From the NCBI RefSeq assembly GCF_030052815.1, contig NC_079503.1, forward strand, positions 53,114,735-53,178,734: 64,000 bases of DNA, written 5' to 3'. The notes beneath the pieces are model-generated. The model was not told the DNA's origin and did no database searches. It was given only the letters and a program-made list of their open reading frames with translations. Both the position numbers and the translations under genes were made by a program. Of this stretch, positions 1 through 11,859 are shown one piece after another (positions within the stretch are counted from its first letter, which is position 1; the number at the start of each line of letters is the position of its first letter). The DNA is from Hevea brasiliensis. Its lineage: Eukaryota; Streptophyta; Magnoliopsida; Malpighiales; Euphorbiaceae.

Positions 1-1499
1 GAGTTTTTTATTATTGCTTTGTTAAAGTGTGTAAGGATATTATGAGTGTTTGATTTATGGAGAAATTTTTTAGTTTTGATGTTGAATGGGAATGTGCACT
101 TTTGGCAGCCATGGAAGCACCTTGAAGGCAGTTTAGTTGTGCTTGTAAATGGTGAATTAATTGATTGATTAAATGTATATTGTGTAGGAAATTGTTTGGG
201 TAATGTATACTTAGTATATGTAAATGTAAAATGAAGTTTAAAGCTTGGAAAGTAATGGAATCTAAGTGTACCATTGTGGCAGTTTGCTAACCCTTGAGGA
301 ATACTGGAATTCATACTTGGTTTATGGAATAATGATGTTAAAATGTGTTGGTTGTTATGGCAGTTTGAGTGTGTGTAAGGTGGTGTGAAGTGGGATATGT
401 AAATGAGCATAAAAAGGTGATTAAATTATTGTAAATTAGATTGAAAAATTCTGCACTTGTTGGTGTATGTTGAATGTAATTGTAAGCTACCAAAATGACC
501 TATAATGTGTTGTGAATTATGTTTAGGTTGTGGTACAACCAGAATTGGTTTGAATGTTAAGTTTGGTGAGTGTTAAAAGTGATGCTTGATGTGTATGCAA
601 GAAATGCAATAAGGCAGTTTGAGTTTTAGGCCTAGAACTTTAATTGTGTGGCTCCAATTGGTAGGAGACCAATTGGAGGTGAAACTAGGCACAAAATGTG
701 CCAACTTTCATGAGGTAGCTTGCCAAAATTCTGCTTGCAAGGTAGCTTGAAGAATGACCAAATCCGGATTAAGTGCAAATGAGGCCTGAAAATTGACCAT
801 TTGGGCAGCAGTTAGTGTTTAGGCCATAACTCACTCAAAACAGGTCCAATTGACCTGAAATTTTAACCATGAATAGTTAAGACCCATATCTACAAGTCTT
901 ATGAAGACACCAAAGCCCAGAAATGACCACAAGTAAGTCAAACAGCTTGCACAAGTTCGGGTCCAAAAACTGGCTGAACCTAAAATGACCTAAAGTGACC
1001 TAAAGTGACCAATTTTGATGCAATTTGACCAGCAATAGTAAAATGACCATAACTTGGTCTACATAACTCAGAATGACCTGAAATTTTGCCCCGCGTGCAA
1101 TAAGATATAGATCTACAAGTTTGTAGTTTTGACCGAAACCTGAAAACAGAGAGAACTAGGTCGTCCGGCTAGGTCAAACTAGTTTCCCGGAATCCATCAA
1201 ATTGCAAGAAAATACAGTATACACGGAAATGAATTTGGTAACATGTACCAATCCTAAAAGACTATCGAATGTGACATATTAATGACATTAAAACCTAAAT
1301 TACCTAGAATGTACCAAGGGTCGACATAGTAGGTTGACTAAGCGAATAAATGAATTCAGTGAATTAATTATCAAGCATTATCGTTAGAGACAGTTTAAAT
1401 GAGTACTGAAACACTTCAAATTGTGTTTTCAGTTAGCAACGACTCAGGGAAAGGGAAGGAAACACTGAGTCAGAGCCGAGAGGCATATATCAGAGGTTT

Positions 1500-1822
1500 G
1501 TGCACAATAATTATTTCTTTTGAATTTTTCAATTGAAATAAATTATGATTAATTGTATGTTATTGTTTTAAATTGTATTTGTGCATAATAAATATTTCTT
1601 TTGAATTTTTCAATTGAAATAAATTATGATTATTTCTATGTTATTATTTTAATTTGTGTTTGTGCACAACAGCTATTTCTTTTGAATTTTTCAATTGAAA
1701 TGAATTATGACTATTGTACATTATTGTTTTAAATTATGTTTGTGCACAATAAGTATTTCTTTTGAAATTTTCAATTGAAGTAAATTATAATTATTTATAT
1801 GTTATTGTTTTAAATTGTGTCC
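1500..1822 (+). repeat. 81-bp minisatellite, 4 copies, inside LTR-B1
   Basis: Four units start at 1500, 1581, 1662 and 1742, each beginning GTGCAYAAYA and followed by TTTCTTTTGAA and an AT-rich tail. A fifth unit start is seen at 1823. Unit lengths are 80-81 bp. The same array, reversed, is present in the solo LTR at about 20009-20335. It is absent from the family-B LTR at 53691-57651, which has a single GTGCACAA site there. Confidence 0.85.
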
Positions 1823-2281
1823 GTGCACAATACTTTTATATTCACTGCTTTTACTAGCAAATTTATTTGGAGAAATGAGTTATGAATAATTTTTGATTGC
1901 TTTGTTTTTGGGAATATTATTTGGAACTTATTGTGTTGCCAACTTTGCAAATGGAAATTTTGAGATAAAATGTGATTTATGGTTTGTATGAAATATTGTG
2001 ATTTGAAATTGTTTTGATTCACACTTGGCATGACACTGTTACTCTGTTCCTCCTCCATTTATGGGGTGAGTGTGATATTCCTCCCTCTTTGACTTATCAG
2101 TCTGGGGTGAGTGTGATTATGTTCCTCCCTCTTTGACTTCCGAGTCTAAGGTGAGTGTGGATGAGTACTCATTATTCAGCTAGCTTCCTCCCTCATTGAT
2201 TTCGATTATTGGGGTGAGTGTGTCTTGTCGTGGTGTACAACACGGTATGTGCAGAAAAATTGTGTCATGGCTTAGATTGTG

Positions 2282-2421
2282 ATATTGATCGGCAACACTG
2301 TATTCTTCAGTTATTTGATCAAATGGTGTTATTGATTGGCAAAACTGTATTATTCAGTTATTTGATCAAATGGTATTATTAATTGGCAAACTGTATTATT
2401 CAGTTATTTGATCAAATTTAT
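2282..2421 (+). repeat. 47-bp tandem repeat, 3 copies, inside LTR-B1
   Basis: Three units contain TTGGCAAAACTGTATTATTCAG followed by TTATTTGATCAAAT. The solo family-B LTR has five units of the same repeat (reversed) at about 19326-19560, so copy number varies between copies of the family. Confidence 0.8.
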
Positions 2422-3165
2422 GTTATATGAACTTTGTAAATTGTGAATGGAATTGTGAACTATTTGATTTGTGATTTGTTAATAAAAGATTTATGTAACG
2501 CAATTCAAATTGTTATTGTGCACCACTGAGTAAATTTTACTCAGCGATAGCTTTCATTGTCGCCGCAGTAGACAGATTGATGTGGCGCAGACTAGGTCGC
2601 TAGTACTACATTGAGAGATCATCGGGTATATTGAGTATACCACATTTTGTACTTTGTAATCAGAATGTATATTCACTGTATGTATATATTGTTCTTGGTT
2701 TTGAGCAGTTGTAAATTAAAATTGTACATTGAAGTTGTAAAGTAAATTATGAGTATTTTGGCTTGAAAAATTTGTACTGTATTTCTTTTACCTCAGTCTT
2801 TGAAAAATTATTGTGGATTTGAGTTGAAAAACATATTTTGTTGAATTATGTTGGAGTTTGAGATTGAGAAAAATATTAAAGTGCTTTTTACAGGTTTTTG
2901 AAGAACTGTTTTATCCAAAATACAGATGGCACTCTGCCAAAATTTTTACAGAAATTCCAAATAATTCAAATGTGTTAGTTCTATCACTTCAGTTCAAAAA
3001 GGTTTTTTTAACACCTGTAAATAGTGCTCACCACTGTAAAAGAAGTAAGAAAAGTTTTTAAAATCCCTTGTAGTGTATTTAATGGGTTATCAGTAGACGG
3101 AGTTGGTAATTTATTAGGTATACTACAGGATCATGTTATGCCTTACAGAGGGGTAGGGTGTGACA

Positions 3166-4777
3166 TGTTTTGTGTTTGGATAATATTTTATATGTACCTG
3201 ATGCTTTTAAGAACATCATTTCTATATCTAGTTTGACTAGAAATGGCTATGAATTTCAGTTCACAGATGATGTTTGCAATATTTATTTTGGAAATAAATA
3301 TGTTGGTTCGGGTTATATGAATGATGGTCTTTATTATTTGGATAATAATGACAAATACAAAATGAATGCAAGTGATCTAAATGAATGCAATGCCATAGTG
3401 AAAATCAACTCAAGTTCAAAATATATTTGGCACTTAAGGTTATGTCATGCTGCATAAGATAGGATTGCAAAACTGGAGAAAATATGCATTCTATCCTCAT
3501 TGGGCTCTGAGCCTACTCCAACTTGTGAATCTTGCCTTCAGGGAAAAATGACTAGATCACCCTTTGTTGGACAAGGGCTAAGAGCTGAAAATATTTGGGA
3601 GTTGATACATAGTGATGTATGTGGTCCATTTAAAGATATGCTAGAGGGAGCTTTCATTATTTTATTACCTTTACTGATGATAAATCAAGGTTTGGGTATT
3701 TGCATTTGATGTAATACAAACATGAATCCTTTGAAAAGTTCAAAGAATTTAAATCTGAAGTAGAAAATCAAACAGGAAAGAGTACTAAAGCTCTTCGATC
3801 AGATCGTGGAGGTGAATATTTGAGTACTGAATTTGATGAATACTTGAGAGAGCATGGCATTGTTTCCTAGCTGACTCCTCTAGGAACGCCACAGCTGAAT
3901 GGTGTATCTGAAAGGAGAAATCATACCTTATTGGATATGATACGTAGTATGATGAGCTATACTAATATGCCAATCTCCTTTTGGGGATTTGCATTAGAAT
4001 CAGCTTTGTATATTCTGAATAGGATTCCATCAAAATCAGTTTCTTCCACACCTTATGAGATATGGCATGGAAGAAAACCAAGTCTTAAGCATGTTAAGAT
4101 TTAGGGTTGTCTAGCTTATATCAAAAAGCTGAACACTGACAAATTGGAGACCAAATCAGAAAAGGGTCGATTTGTTGGATATCCAAAAGATAGTTTTGGA
4201 TATTATTTTTATTTGCCTACTTCACAAAAGGTTGTGATAAGTAAAGATGCCACATTTCTTGAACAACAGTTTGCTCAAGAAGGAGGCAAAGGAAGGCAAA
4301 TAGAGTTGGAATTGGAGAATTCTGACCAACCACCAGATGAGATGGATATAGATCCATCTAGTCAACCTACACACATTGATGAAACATCTACAACTGTTCC
4401 TCGTAGAACAACCAGGGTATCTCACCCACCAGTGAGATATGGTTTCCTTCATGAAGAAGAACAAGAGTCGTCTACTCATGAAGAAGTAGATCATGGAGAT
4501 GATCCACTTACCTATGAAGAAGCTATATCAGATATAGACTCTTCAAAATGGATTGATGCTATGAAATCTGAAATTGATTCCATGTATAAGAATCAAGTTT
4601 GGGATCTTGTTGACCCACCTGAAGGTATTGTACCTATAGGGAACAAATGGGTTTTCAAGAAGAAAATTAGTTCTGATGGAAAGGTAGAGACCTATAAGGC
4701 AAGGCTAGTAGTGAAAGGGTTTCGCCAAAGGCAAGGAATCGACTATGAGGAGACTTTCTCGCCTATTGCAATGCTTA
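3166..4777 (+). pseudogene. Copia-1 polyprotein, left part: pre-integrase, integrase, start of RT
   Basis: Decayed Ty1/copia pol. The stretch at 3170-3457 reads as the segment before integrase and ends in the zinc-binding WHLRLCH motif and a TAA. The second half of the zinc site, CESCLQGK, follows at about 3530. The integrase core shows HSDVCGPF (first Asp), RSDRGGEY (second Asp) and NGVSERRN (Glu), giving the D,D,E triad. From 4144 a clean frame runs through the connector into RT (NKWVFKKK, YKARLVVKG, DYEETFSP). Breaks are the TAA at 3455, a frameshift near 3650, TAA near 3710, TAG at 3868-3870 and TAG near 4102. Gag and protease lie to the left, beyond LTR-B1. The right end is cut by the solo LTR at 4778, and RT resumes at 7903. 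Confidence 0.93.
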
Positions 4778-7700
4778 TGTAACACCCTCCCGGTAACCAC
4801 TCCGTACATCCTACTGTTCCGGTGACCGGTGTCTGTCCGGACAGCTAGAACGTCCGGAAAAATATTTAAACTAAAGTCAGGAACCATAATTAACTCAAAT
4901 ATTAATAAGAAACACTTAGTAAAAATTTTAGAAATAAAATACAACCAAGCAAAACGAGCCGGTGCCCAAGCGATGGGTAATCGGAGGGAAGTTGCGGTTC
5001 TCGCAACGAGGAGCCCTAGACCCAGGAGAAAAATTATAAAATAATTTTTGGGACTTCAGAGAAGGGTAATTGAGGTTCCCATGGCATTAAAATGCCAAGA
5101 AAATACCTAGAAAAATTTTTCAATCGGTACAGTCGATTTTGACCCGTTAAGCCAAACGGAGGGCATTTTGGTCATTTCGCCTTTAGAGACGATTTTTGGC
5201 CGACTTGTCCAGTTAAGTAAATAAATCATATGACATAAAATATAAATAAATATTGGTAAAAATTTAATTAGAAATGAGTTAAAGAATGAAGAAAGAAAAA
5301 GAAGAAAAGAAAATAGAAATTAATGAGATTTATGACATAGGATGACCTAATTAAAAAGCTTCCCACCACTTTAAATTTGACAAGTCAATTTATAAGAGAT
5401 AAAAGGGACAAAAATAAACTAAAAATCAGCTCATCTTCCTTTTTCTTCATTTTGGCCGAACCTCCTCCCCTAGCCATCCTCCATTGATGAGCTTAGCAAG
5501 CTCATGAAGCCCTAAAATTCCCACCATATTTCCTCAAGTTCTCAACACAAAAATTTATTCTAGAAGTTTGCTAAGGTGTTTGGGAGCAAAAGCGAAAAGA
5601 GAAATCAAAGTTGGCAAGCTTGGAAACTCTTAAAGTTGAGGTTAGTGCTACACTTTTGTTCTCACTCTTTTAATTTTAGTTAAAACATCATTTTGAGCTA
5701 AGAGATTTTAAGAAATTGAAGTAAATTACATGTGTTAAGGGTACCTTCAAATTTCGGCAGCCTTATGGGAGATTGAGTTTGATTGTTTAATAAACTTAGA
5801 GTGGTTGGAAATCATGGTTAAGGTATTAATATGCATGGAGATTGAACTAAGTATGTTAATCAAGGTTTATGAGTAATTGGTTTGGACATTAGGGTTTGGA
5901 AAGGTGAAATTGTGACTTAGCTTAGGAAATTATTAGAGAACATTTTAATGGTCAATTAGTGACCATTTTAGGTAAGTTAACCATTAAATGGACTGAAAAA
6001 TGATAGGGCAAAGTCAAGGTATAAACTGCCCTAGGACAGCAGCATAGGGACTGAAAATTCAGTCCCTTTGCACTGCCATAACTTGGGCTGTGTTAGTCCA
6101 ATTGGTGTTTGGCCAATTGGACATGAAACTAGGCTTATAATGGCACATTTTTGCTGAAGAAACCATGCCCAAAAGACCAAAGCAAGAGGACCAAAACTTG
6201 GCCCCAATCCGGATACCCTGCACTGAATTCTGCAGAATTGACCAAATGAACAGTAACTGTTCATTTGGCCATAACTCACTGTAGATTTGGTCAATTGGCC
6301 TGAAATTTTTACAGCAAAAATTTAAGACATAGACAAAAAACTTTCATGAAGGAACCTACCCAAAATTATGGCCAGCACCCATCCAACCAAGTGACTCTAG
6401 TTACTGTTCATGCACTGTAGATATGGTAATTTTCTGTAGAATGCACATTCGGCCAGCTTGGGTCTTTGGACCATATCTAGAGCTACAAAACTCCAAATGG
6501 AGTGATTCAAAAAAGGAAATTCAACTAGACAAAATAAGGAACAAGTTTCATGTTTTACATTTCTTCAAATTCCTACAGTAACAGTGTCCAATGGAATAGT
6601 GAAGTTGACTCACCAAAACTGAAAATTCTGCTTGTGTTGAGTTACACTTTGAAATGGTATTAACACTTAATGCCAACAAGTTTTAAACACTAAATGTGGT
6701 ATATTGGGAGTGCCAAAGTCAATGTACATATTTGCTATCAAAAAGTCAACATTTTAGTTGACCATAGAGGTGAATAGTAACACCAAAACTTGAAATTCAA
6801 AGATTGAAGAATTTAAAAGTTTCAAATGCCCTAGTATACCTAACAAGATTGGTTTGGATAGTTTGGCATGCCAATAGGGTTCGATTAGCGATCGCACATG
6901 GCAATATGCCATTCCGTGATTTTATGGCTTTTAGCCATTCTGACTTTGTATTGAGACTTGGCCTTGTGCCTGATATTATTTACAGCTTGTTAGCTGTTCT
7001 GTTGCACACCGGGAGATGCATATGTAACCGATGGTGTGACGGCCTGAGGTACTAGGTACCCAGTGCCAGTTTACCCGTTATCCAGTCCAGTCGTCTAGTG
7101 TAGCTTACTTGGGCAACCAAATGAATAAAAGTGAACAACGTTAACGAAATAATGGATATACCAATACCAAACAAAGAAAGCATATACATTCTATACACAT
7201 TCATTTTCTTGCTATTTTCTTTTATTATATTATTGCACCACTAAGCATTATTGCTTAGCGCGTTGCTTTTGCCATGTGTAGGTACTGGAGATCCCGATCG
7301 TGAGCCCGTGAGACCACGTGATCGGGTGAGTTCATCCTGTAGATCTGCACAGTGTCCGTGTCACCTCACTACCTGCAGTGCATTGGTAGGGCACTAGGTG
7401 TCATTTTGTCATTTTGATATTTTGTAGCGGATTTTTACTTTCTCATATGTATTTGAACTCATGTAATATATTTCGATGTCCATGTAAATAATGAAAGTTA
7501 TGACTATGAATGCAAAAATTTGAGCATGTATTTATCGCTTATATATGAGAAATGGATGTTTGTGAAATGAAAAGATTATCGAGAATTTGCTATTGAGAAA
7601 TATTGTTGAGATTTTGGATATTGGAGTTTGAGATGATGGAATAAAAATATTGGAAGTGTTTTTAACAGGTTCCGAAGAACGGTTTTCTCCATTTTTAGCC

Positions 7701-7897
7701 GGTACTCCGCCGGATTTTCTTTAAAATTTTCGAAACCTTAAATGAATGATACTTTTGATAAATGGTTTAAATAAATTGTATTTCATAAATTATATGCAAA
7801 AGCATGATATAAATTAATTGAGAAATATTAGAGTGTGCCGGTACACCGTGTGGCATTACTTACTCGAGTATACTGTACACGGGTAAGGGGTGTCACA
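4778..7897 (+). mobile_element. Solo LTR of gypsy family H inside copia-1 RT
   Basis: 3120 bp from TGTAACACCC to GGGGTGTCACA. It is flanked by the 5-bp duplication GCTTA (4773-4777 and 7898-7902). Removing the LTR and one GCTTA restores the copia RT reading seen uninterrupted at about 63894 (ATGCTTAAATCAATT), so this is a clean single-LTR insertion. The LTR holds no PBS, PPT or coding sequence. It shares with the other gypsy LTRs the TACTGTTCCGGTGACCGGTG box (about 4812-4831), the CCAATTGG pair (6098-6105, 6113-6120), a GGCCATAACTC unit (about 6270) and the terminal ATCGGGTGAG / TACTCCGCC region. Most parsimoniously it is left by LTR-LTR recombination. Confidence 0.95.
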
Positions 7898-9207
7898 GCT
7901 TAAATCAATTAGGATTCTATTAGCAATAGCTGCATACTATGATTATGAGATTTGGCAGATGGATGTCAAAACAGCTTTTCTCAATGGATACATTAAAGAA
8001 AACATTTTCATGGAACAACCTAGGGGTTTTGAATCCCAAGATGGTTCCAAGGTATGCAAGCTAAAGCGATCCATTTATGGGTTGAAGCAAGCTTCGAGGA
8101 GTTTGAACATCCGTTTTGATGAAGACATTAAATCCTTTGGTTTTATCAAAAATGAGGATGAGCCATGTGTATATAAGAAGGTTAGTGACAGTGCTATGAC
8201 TTTCCTTGTCTTATATGTGGATGACATACTGTTGATGGGTAATGACATAGGTATGTTGACAACTGTAAAGGTATGGTTGTCAAATACATTCTCCATGAAA
8301 GACTTAGGGGAGGCAACCTATATTCTTGGGATTCGCATCTATAAAGATAGAGCAAAAAGAATAATTGGTTTATCCCAAAGTCTATACTTGGAAAAGGTGT
8401 TAAAGAGGTTTAACATGCTTGATTCCAAGAGAGGATTGTTACCAGTGAGACTTGGTATCCATCTTTCTAAAGAGATATCTCCAAAGACACCTGAAGAAAG
8501 AGATAAAATTGCCAAGATTCCATATGCTTCGGCTATTGGAAGTTTAATGCATGCAATGTTGTGTACTAGGTCGGATATCATATATGCTGTTAGTTTGACT
8601 AGCAGGTATCAATCCAATCCAGGTTTGGAACATTGGATAGCTATCAAGAATATCCTTAAGTACTTAAGAAGAACTAAGGATTTATTCTTGATCTATAGAG
8701 GTGGAGACTTGCAATTGGATGGTTATATTGATTCTGATTTCCAATCAGATATCAATGATAGAAAGTCTACCTATGGATATGTGTTCATTTGTAATAGAGG
8801 TGTAGTCAGTTGGAAGAGTTCCAAACAGAGCACGACTGCAGACTGCAGATTCCACTACAGAGGTTGAGTATATTGCTGCATTAGATGCTGCAAAGGAAGC
8901 TGTTTGGATAAAGAAGTTCGTGATAGAACTTGTAGTAGTTCCTTCCATTAAGTCAGCAGTTCCACTACACTGTGACAACAATGGAGCAGTCATACAGGCT
9001 AAGGAACCATGGTCTCACCAAAAATCCAAACACATAGAAAGGCGCTACCACATTATCAGAGAAATAGTTGGACGAGGCGATGTAACCATGCAGAAAATAG
9101 CATCAGCTGAAAATCCAGCTAATCCATTCACTAAGCCTATGTCACAGACTCAGCTAGACCGACATCTTGAGAAGATGGGTCTAAGATATTGTAATGAATG
9201 GCTCTAG
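7898..9207 (+). pseudogene. Copia-1 polyprotein, right part: RT and RNase H
   Basis: Continuation of the interrupted copia pol. The frame runs to 8867 and carries the RT motifs WQMDVKTAFLNG, KLKRSIYGLKQ and the catalytic LYVDD (about 8212-8226). RNase H follows with GYIDSDFQSD (first Asp). At 8834-8847 a perfect 7-bp duplication (GACTGCA twice) shifts the frame just before the TEAEY (Glu) motif. The other frame then carries TEAEYIAAL, HCDNNGA (Asp), KSKHIERRYH and the C-terminal end, and stops with TAG at 9205-9207. The long frame at 7890-8867 is the best preserved coding piece of the window, but it is neither full length nor a host gene. Confidence 0.94.
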
Positions 9208-9211
9208 TGCT

Positions 9212-9221
9212 AGTGGGAGGT
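9212..9221 (+). other. Copia-1 polypurine tract
   Basis: AGTGGGAGGT lies immediately before the 3' LTR and just after the pol stop at 9207. This is the expected position of the plus-strand primer. Confidence 0.8.
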
Positions 9222-11328
9222 TGTTAGTAGTATGCCCTAGAGCATATCATTTAGTACGTATGTTGTACATATTTTTATTAATAAAAGGCATTTCTACTTT
9301 TTCGTTTACATAATATATTTATGTGTAATAGAAAAGGTCCATTGATATTTTGTTAGAAATTTTATTCTTAAGTTGTTAAGAATATGAGTGACATTATTTC
9401 TAGCACAAAGTATCATAAATAGGTTCATAATCGGGAATACTTCATAATAGGGACATGACTTATCCAAAAAAATTGTATTCATGTTTGTTCCCAAGTTATT
9501 TATATGAGATATAAATAGGATGGAATGGTGAGTCTCATGCCATATGACAAACATGATAGGCACTTATAAATGATAAGTAGGTCGAACCAGTGACAATTAT
9601 GACAAGCGCATGGAGTTTACTCTTGTTAATGTTTTGTCATAAATCATATCAGTGCATATAATCTTTAGACTTGAGATAGCACAGTTATCTTGTATATAGG
9701 TAGTTTGAGTTTGATACTGCTTTCATACTTGTACTGTATATTGGTATATGGGCATGTGTTGGCTCCTACTAGTTATATATGGAGGTAGGTGTTGATCAAG
9801 ATGGAATCTATTCCTTTAAGTAAATAGAGATAAAATCCTATGTTCATTTAATTGTTCTTGATGTTTCAAGTTCCTGGCCAGGATAGATAGATTTATTTAG
9901 AAAAGTGTTTCTAATGAGAAAAATCTTTTTAATCAAGAACTGGAATTAAAAGAGAACATAATATTCATAGCAAATGGAGTTTGACATAAACCATGACTCC
10001 AGCTTGACTTGGGATTTTGTAACAGAGAGATTCTAGTGCATGGTAACATATGATTATAGGTTCATTTAAGGTAAACCTTATTACTAATTGGGTGGCCATG
10101 GCATGCTACGCTAGGTGTTAACCATAGTTTATGAGGTGCATAAAATGATTTAGAGAAATCATTTATGGTAAGAAAGAGTTCTGATGATATTAAGAGTTAA
10201 TATCATGTCTCATTGCCAATTAGTGATGAACCTAGTAAGTCACACACATACACAAGTTATCACCTAATTAAATATGATTTAATTAATTAATTAAAGAGTT
10301 TAATTGATTAATTAAATAGGTTTGGTTTGCAATTAGATTGCAAAGTTCCTAGCATTACTTGAAATCAAATCTAGATTATTGGATGTATAGTATAAGTTAA
10401 ATTTATATTTAAAGTGTTTAAATATGAATTTAATTAATGAGAAATTAATTAATAAAATTAATTAATTAAATTATATTTGATATAAATTAATTAGAAGAAG
10501 AGAAATAATTATTTTGGGTTGAGAACTCAAAATTAAGACACAGGGGCATTTTGGTCATTTTACAGTGTGACACGTGGCACCATGAGATGGTGATACATGG
10601 CATTACACATAAGCTTGCCAAATGTCTTTTAATCATGTAAGATGATTAAAATTAATATTAAATATAGGTTTGACACTTGGCACAATGTGATTGGATCACT
10701 TAAACCTAGAGCTAATTAAAGGGTGACATGTGGCAAGGGTTTAATGTGTTAACGTAGCTATATAAGTGTTGTTATGAGAAAAAATAAAAATAAGCAGCAG
10801 CCACTCCATTTGTGCTACCACCCAAGGCTCTCCCTTCTCTTCTTCTTCATCTCTCATCAATTCAAAGAGATTAGCCATCAATCTCTTGAATTAAAAATGC
10901 TAGAAATTGTTTCTAGTATACTATTTACATCTTTAATCTCTTAAAAGGTAGAACTTAATTTTCTTTTTCATAGAAAAAGCTTTAGAAGCTGTTCAAGGAG
11001 TGCCATAGGTGTTCTTGGTGTGGACAAGCTAGAGGGACAACATTTGGTATCCTGAAGATGAATCTCAAAGGTGCAAATACACTGCAGTGCATTAAGAGCT
11101 TAGTGTGTTTGTTCTTGATTTAATCTAGGGTTCTAAAATTAATCTGATTAATTTTAAAATCTTATATGGCAAATACAGATCCAAAAACATATTAAAAGAG
11201 TTTTAATATGTTGTTTATCATTGAAATCAAATAGATAAAAATAAATCTTGCATAATGCATGTGACCCTAGGTGAAAATTTTTGAATTCAATGGTATAATC
11301 TTCTGTTTTTCACGCTTCCATTCCTTCA
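9222..11328 (+). mobile_element. Copia-1 3' LTR (2107 bp)
   Basis: Starts TGTTAGTAGTATGCCCTAGA directly after the PPT and ends CACGCTTCCATTCCTTCA. It is homologous over its full length to the LTRs at 38370-40483 and 57801-59906. The following TTAAG (11329-11333) is the probable right TSD, because the sequence continues in family-A LTR that is uninterrupted at about 45828. It contains ATTAATTAA-rich stretches (about 10275-10320, 10430-10490), a TATATAA box (10759-10765) and CT-rich leader sequence after it. The small minus-strand open frame near 9306-9563 recurs in all three LTR copies as a non-coding by-product. Confidence 0.94.
10759..10765 (+). promoter_or_regulatory. TATA box of the copia LTR
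   Basis: TATATAAGTG within the LTR, about 570 bp before its end. It is conserved at 39910-39916 in the solo LTR. In the copia-2 LTR the site reads TATTTAA (59337-59343). Confidence 0.6.
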
Positions 11329-11667
11329 TTAAGATATATTGGAGGTTGGGGATTGAGATTGCATATTATTGAAAGTGTTTTTTACAGGTTTTAAATTTCT
11401 GGTTTTTCTCAATTATAGACGACACTCTTCTAAAATTTTTACAAAATTTGAGGAAAAATAAAAATTGCCAAAAATTCTGCCTCATATTTAAACTTCAAAC
11501 AAAAGTTTTTAAATTCTACCAAAAGTGCTCACCACCTTCAAAATGAAATAAAATTATTTTAAAATCTCTTATAGTGTATTTATTAGGTTATCGGTAGGCA
11601 AAGTTCGGTAATTCATTAAGTATACTATGGGATCATGTTATGCCTTACGGAGAGGTAAGGTGTGACA
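11329..11667 (+). mobile_element. LTR-A1: 3' end of a gypsy family A LTR, cut by copia-1
   Basis: 339 bp matching 45822-46159, the end of LTR-A3. It ends GAGAGGTAAGGTGTGACA and is followed by the PBS. The rest of this LTR must lie left of copia-1, outside the window. Confidence 0.9.
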
Positions 11668-11674
11668 TGTTTAG

Positions 11675-11686
11675 TGGTATCAGAGC
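11675..11686 (+). other. Primer-binding site of internal A1
   Basis: TGGTATCAGAGC, 7 bp after the LTR end. It is complementary to the 3' end of plant initiator-methionine tRNA, the usual primer of plant gypsy and copia elements. It is not a tRNA gene. Confidence 0.88.
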
Positions 11687-11859
11687 TAGTTTTTTTCTTA
11701 AATCATCTTTTGACCTATGAATTTGAATATTTTTCTTTGATAGTACAACTACTCAATATCATTGTTTGATACATACAGTACATTACATTATAAATATGAA
11801 TTAACGGAGGGAAATCTCCTTGTGTTATTTGTTCAGGAGATATAATACCTTCTAATTGA
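11687..11859 (+). other. A1 leader, non-coding, joined directly to RT linker
   Basis: About 170 bp that match the same place in A3 (46179-46354), including GGAAATCTCCTTGTGTTATT. In element F the related leader leads into gag. Here it leads into sequence coding for the protease-RT linker ([16 protein letters not shown]), so gag and protease are absent. Confidence 0.75.

Larger units (their letters stand above)
1..3165 (+). mobile_element. Gypsy family B LTR, 5'-truncated by the window edge (LTR-B1)
   Basis: Non-coding LTR sequence ending GGGTAGGGTGTGACA at 3165. It is the reverse complement, with scattered differences, of the complete LTR at 18568-22715. By comparison with that 4148-bp copy, roughly the first 1 kb lies outside the window. 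It contains the paired CCAATTGG palindrome (654-676), an 81-bp tandem array (1500-1822), a block of GGGGTGAGTGTG / CCTCCCTC repeats (about 2060-2225) and a 47-bp array (2282-2421). The flank at 3166 is copia protease/pre-integrase sequence, so the LTR lies inside copia-1. Whether it is solo or the end of a full element cannot be told, because the left end is not visible. Small open frames here are not genes. Confidence 0.88.

Noticed and set aside
1500..1822. CRISPR-like array
   Set aside because: It is a head-to-tail minisatellite with no distinct spacers, in a plant LTR.
7890..8867. Longest open frame (325 codons) as a host gene
   Set aside because: It is copia RT and RNase H sequence with YVDD and continues a frame broken by a solo LTR. 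There is no host-gene structure.
9306..9563. Minus-strand frame that recurs at 38453 and 58141
   Set aside because: It recurs only because the copia LTR is repeated. Differences between copies are not biased toward silent changes as far as I can see by eye.
10275..10500. MITE or hairpin from ATTAATTAATTAA runs
   Set aside because: The runs are part of the copia LTR and occur identically placed in all three copies. No separate TSD or terminal inverted repeats are seen.
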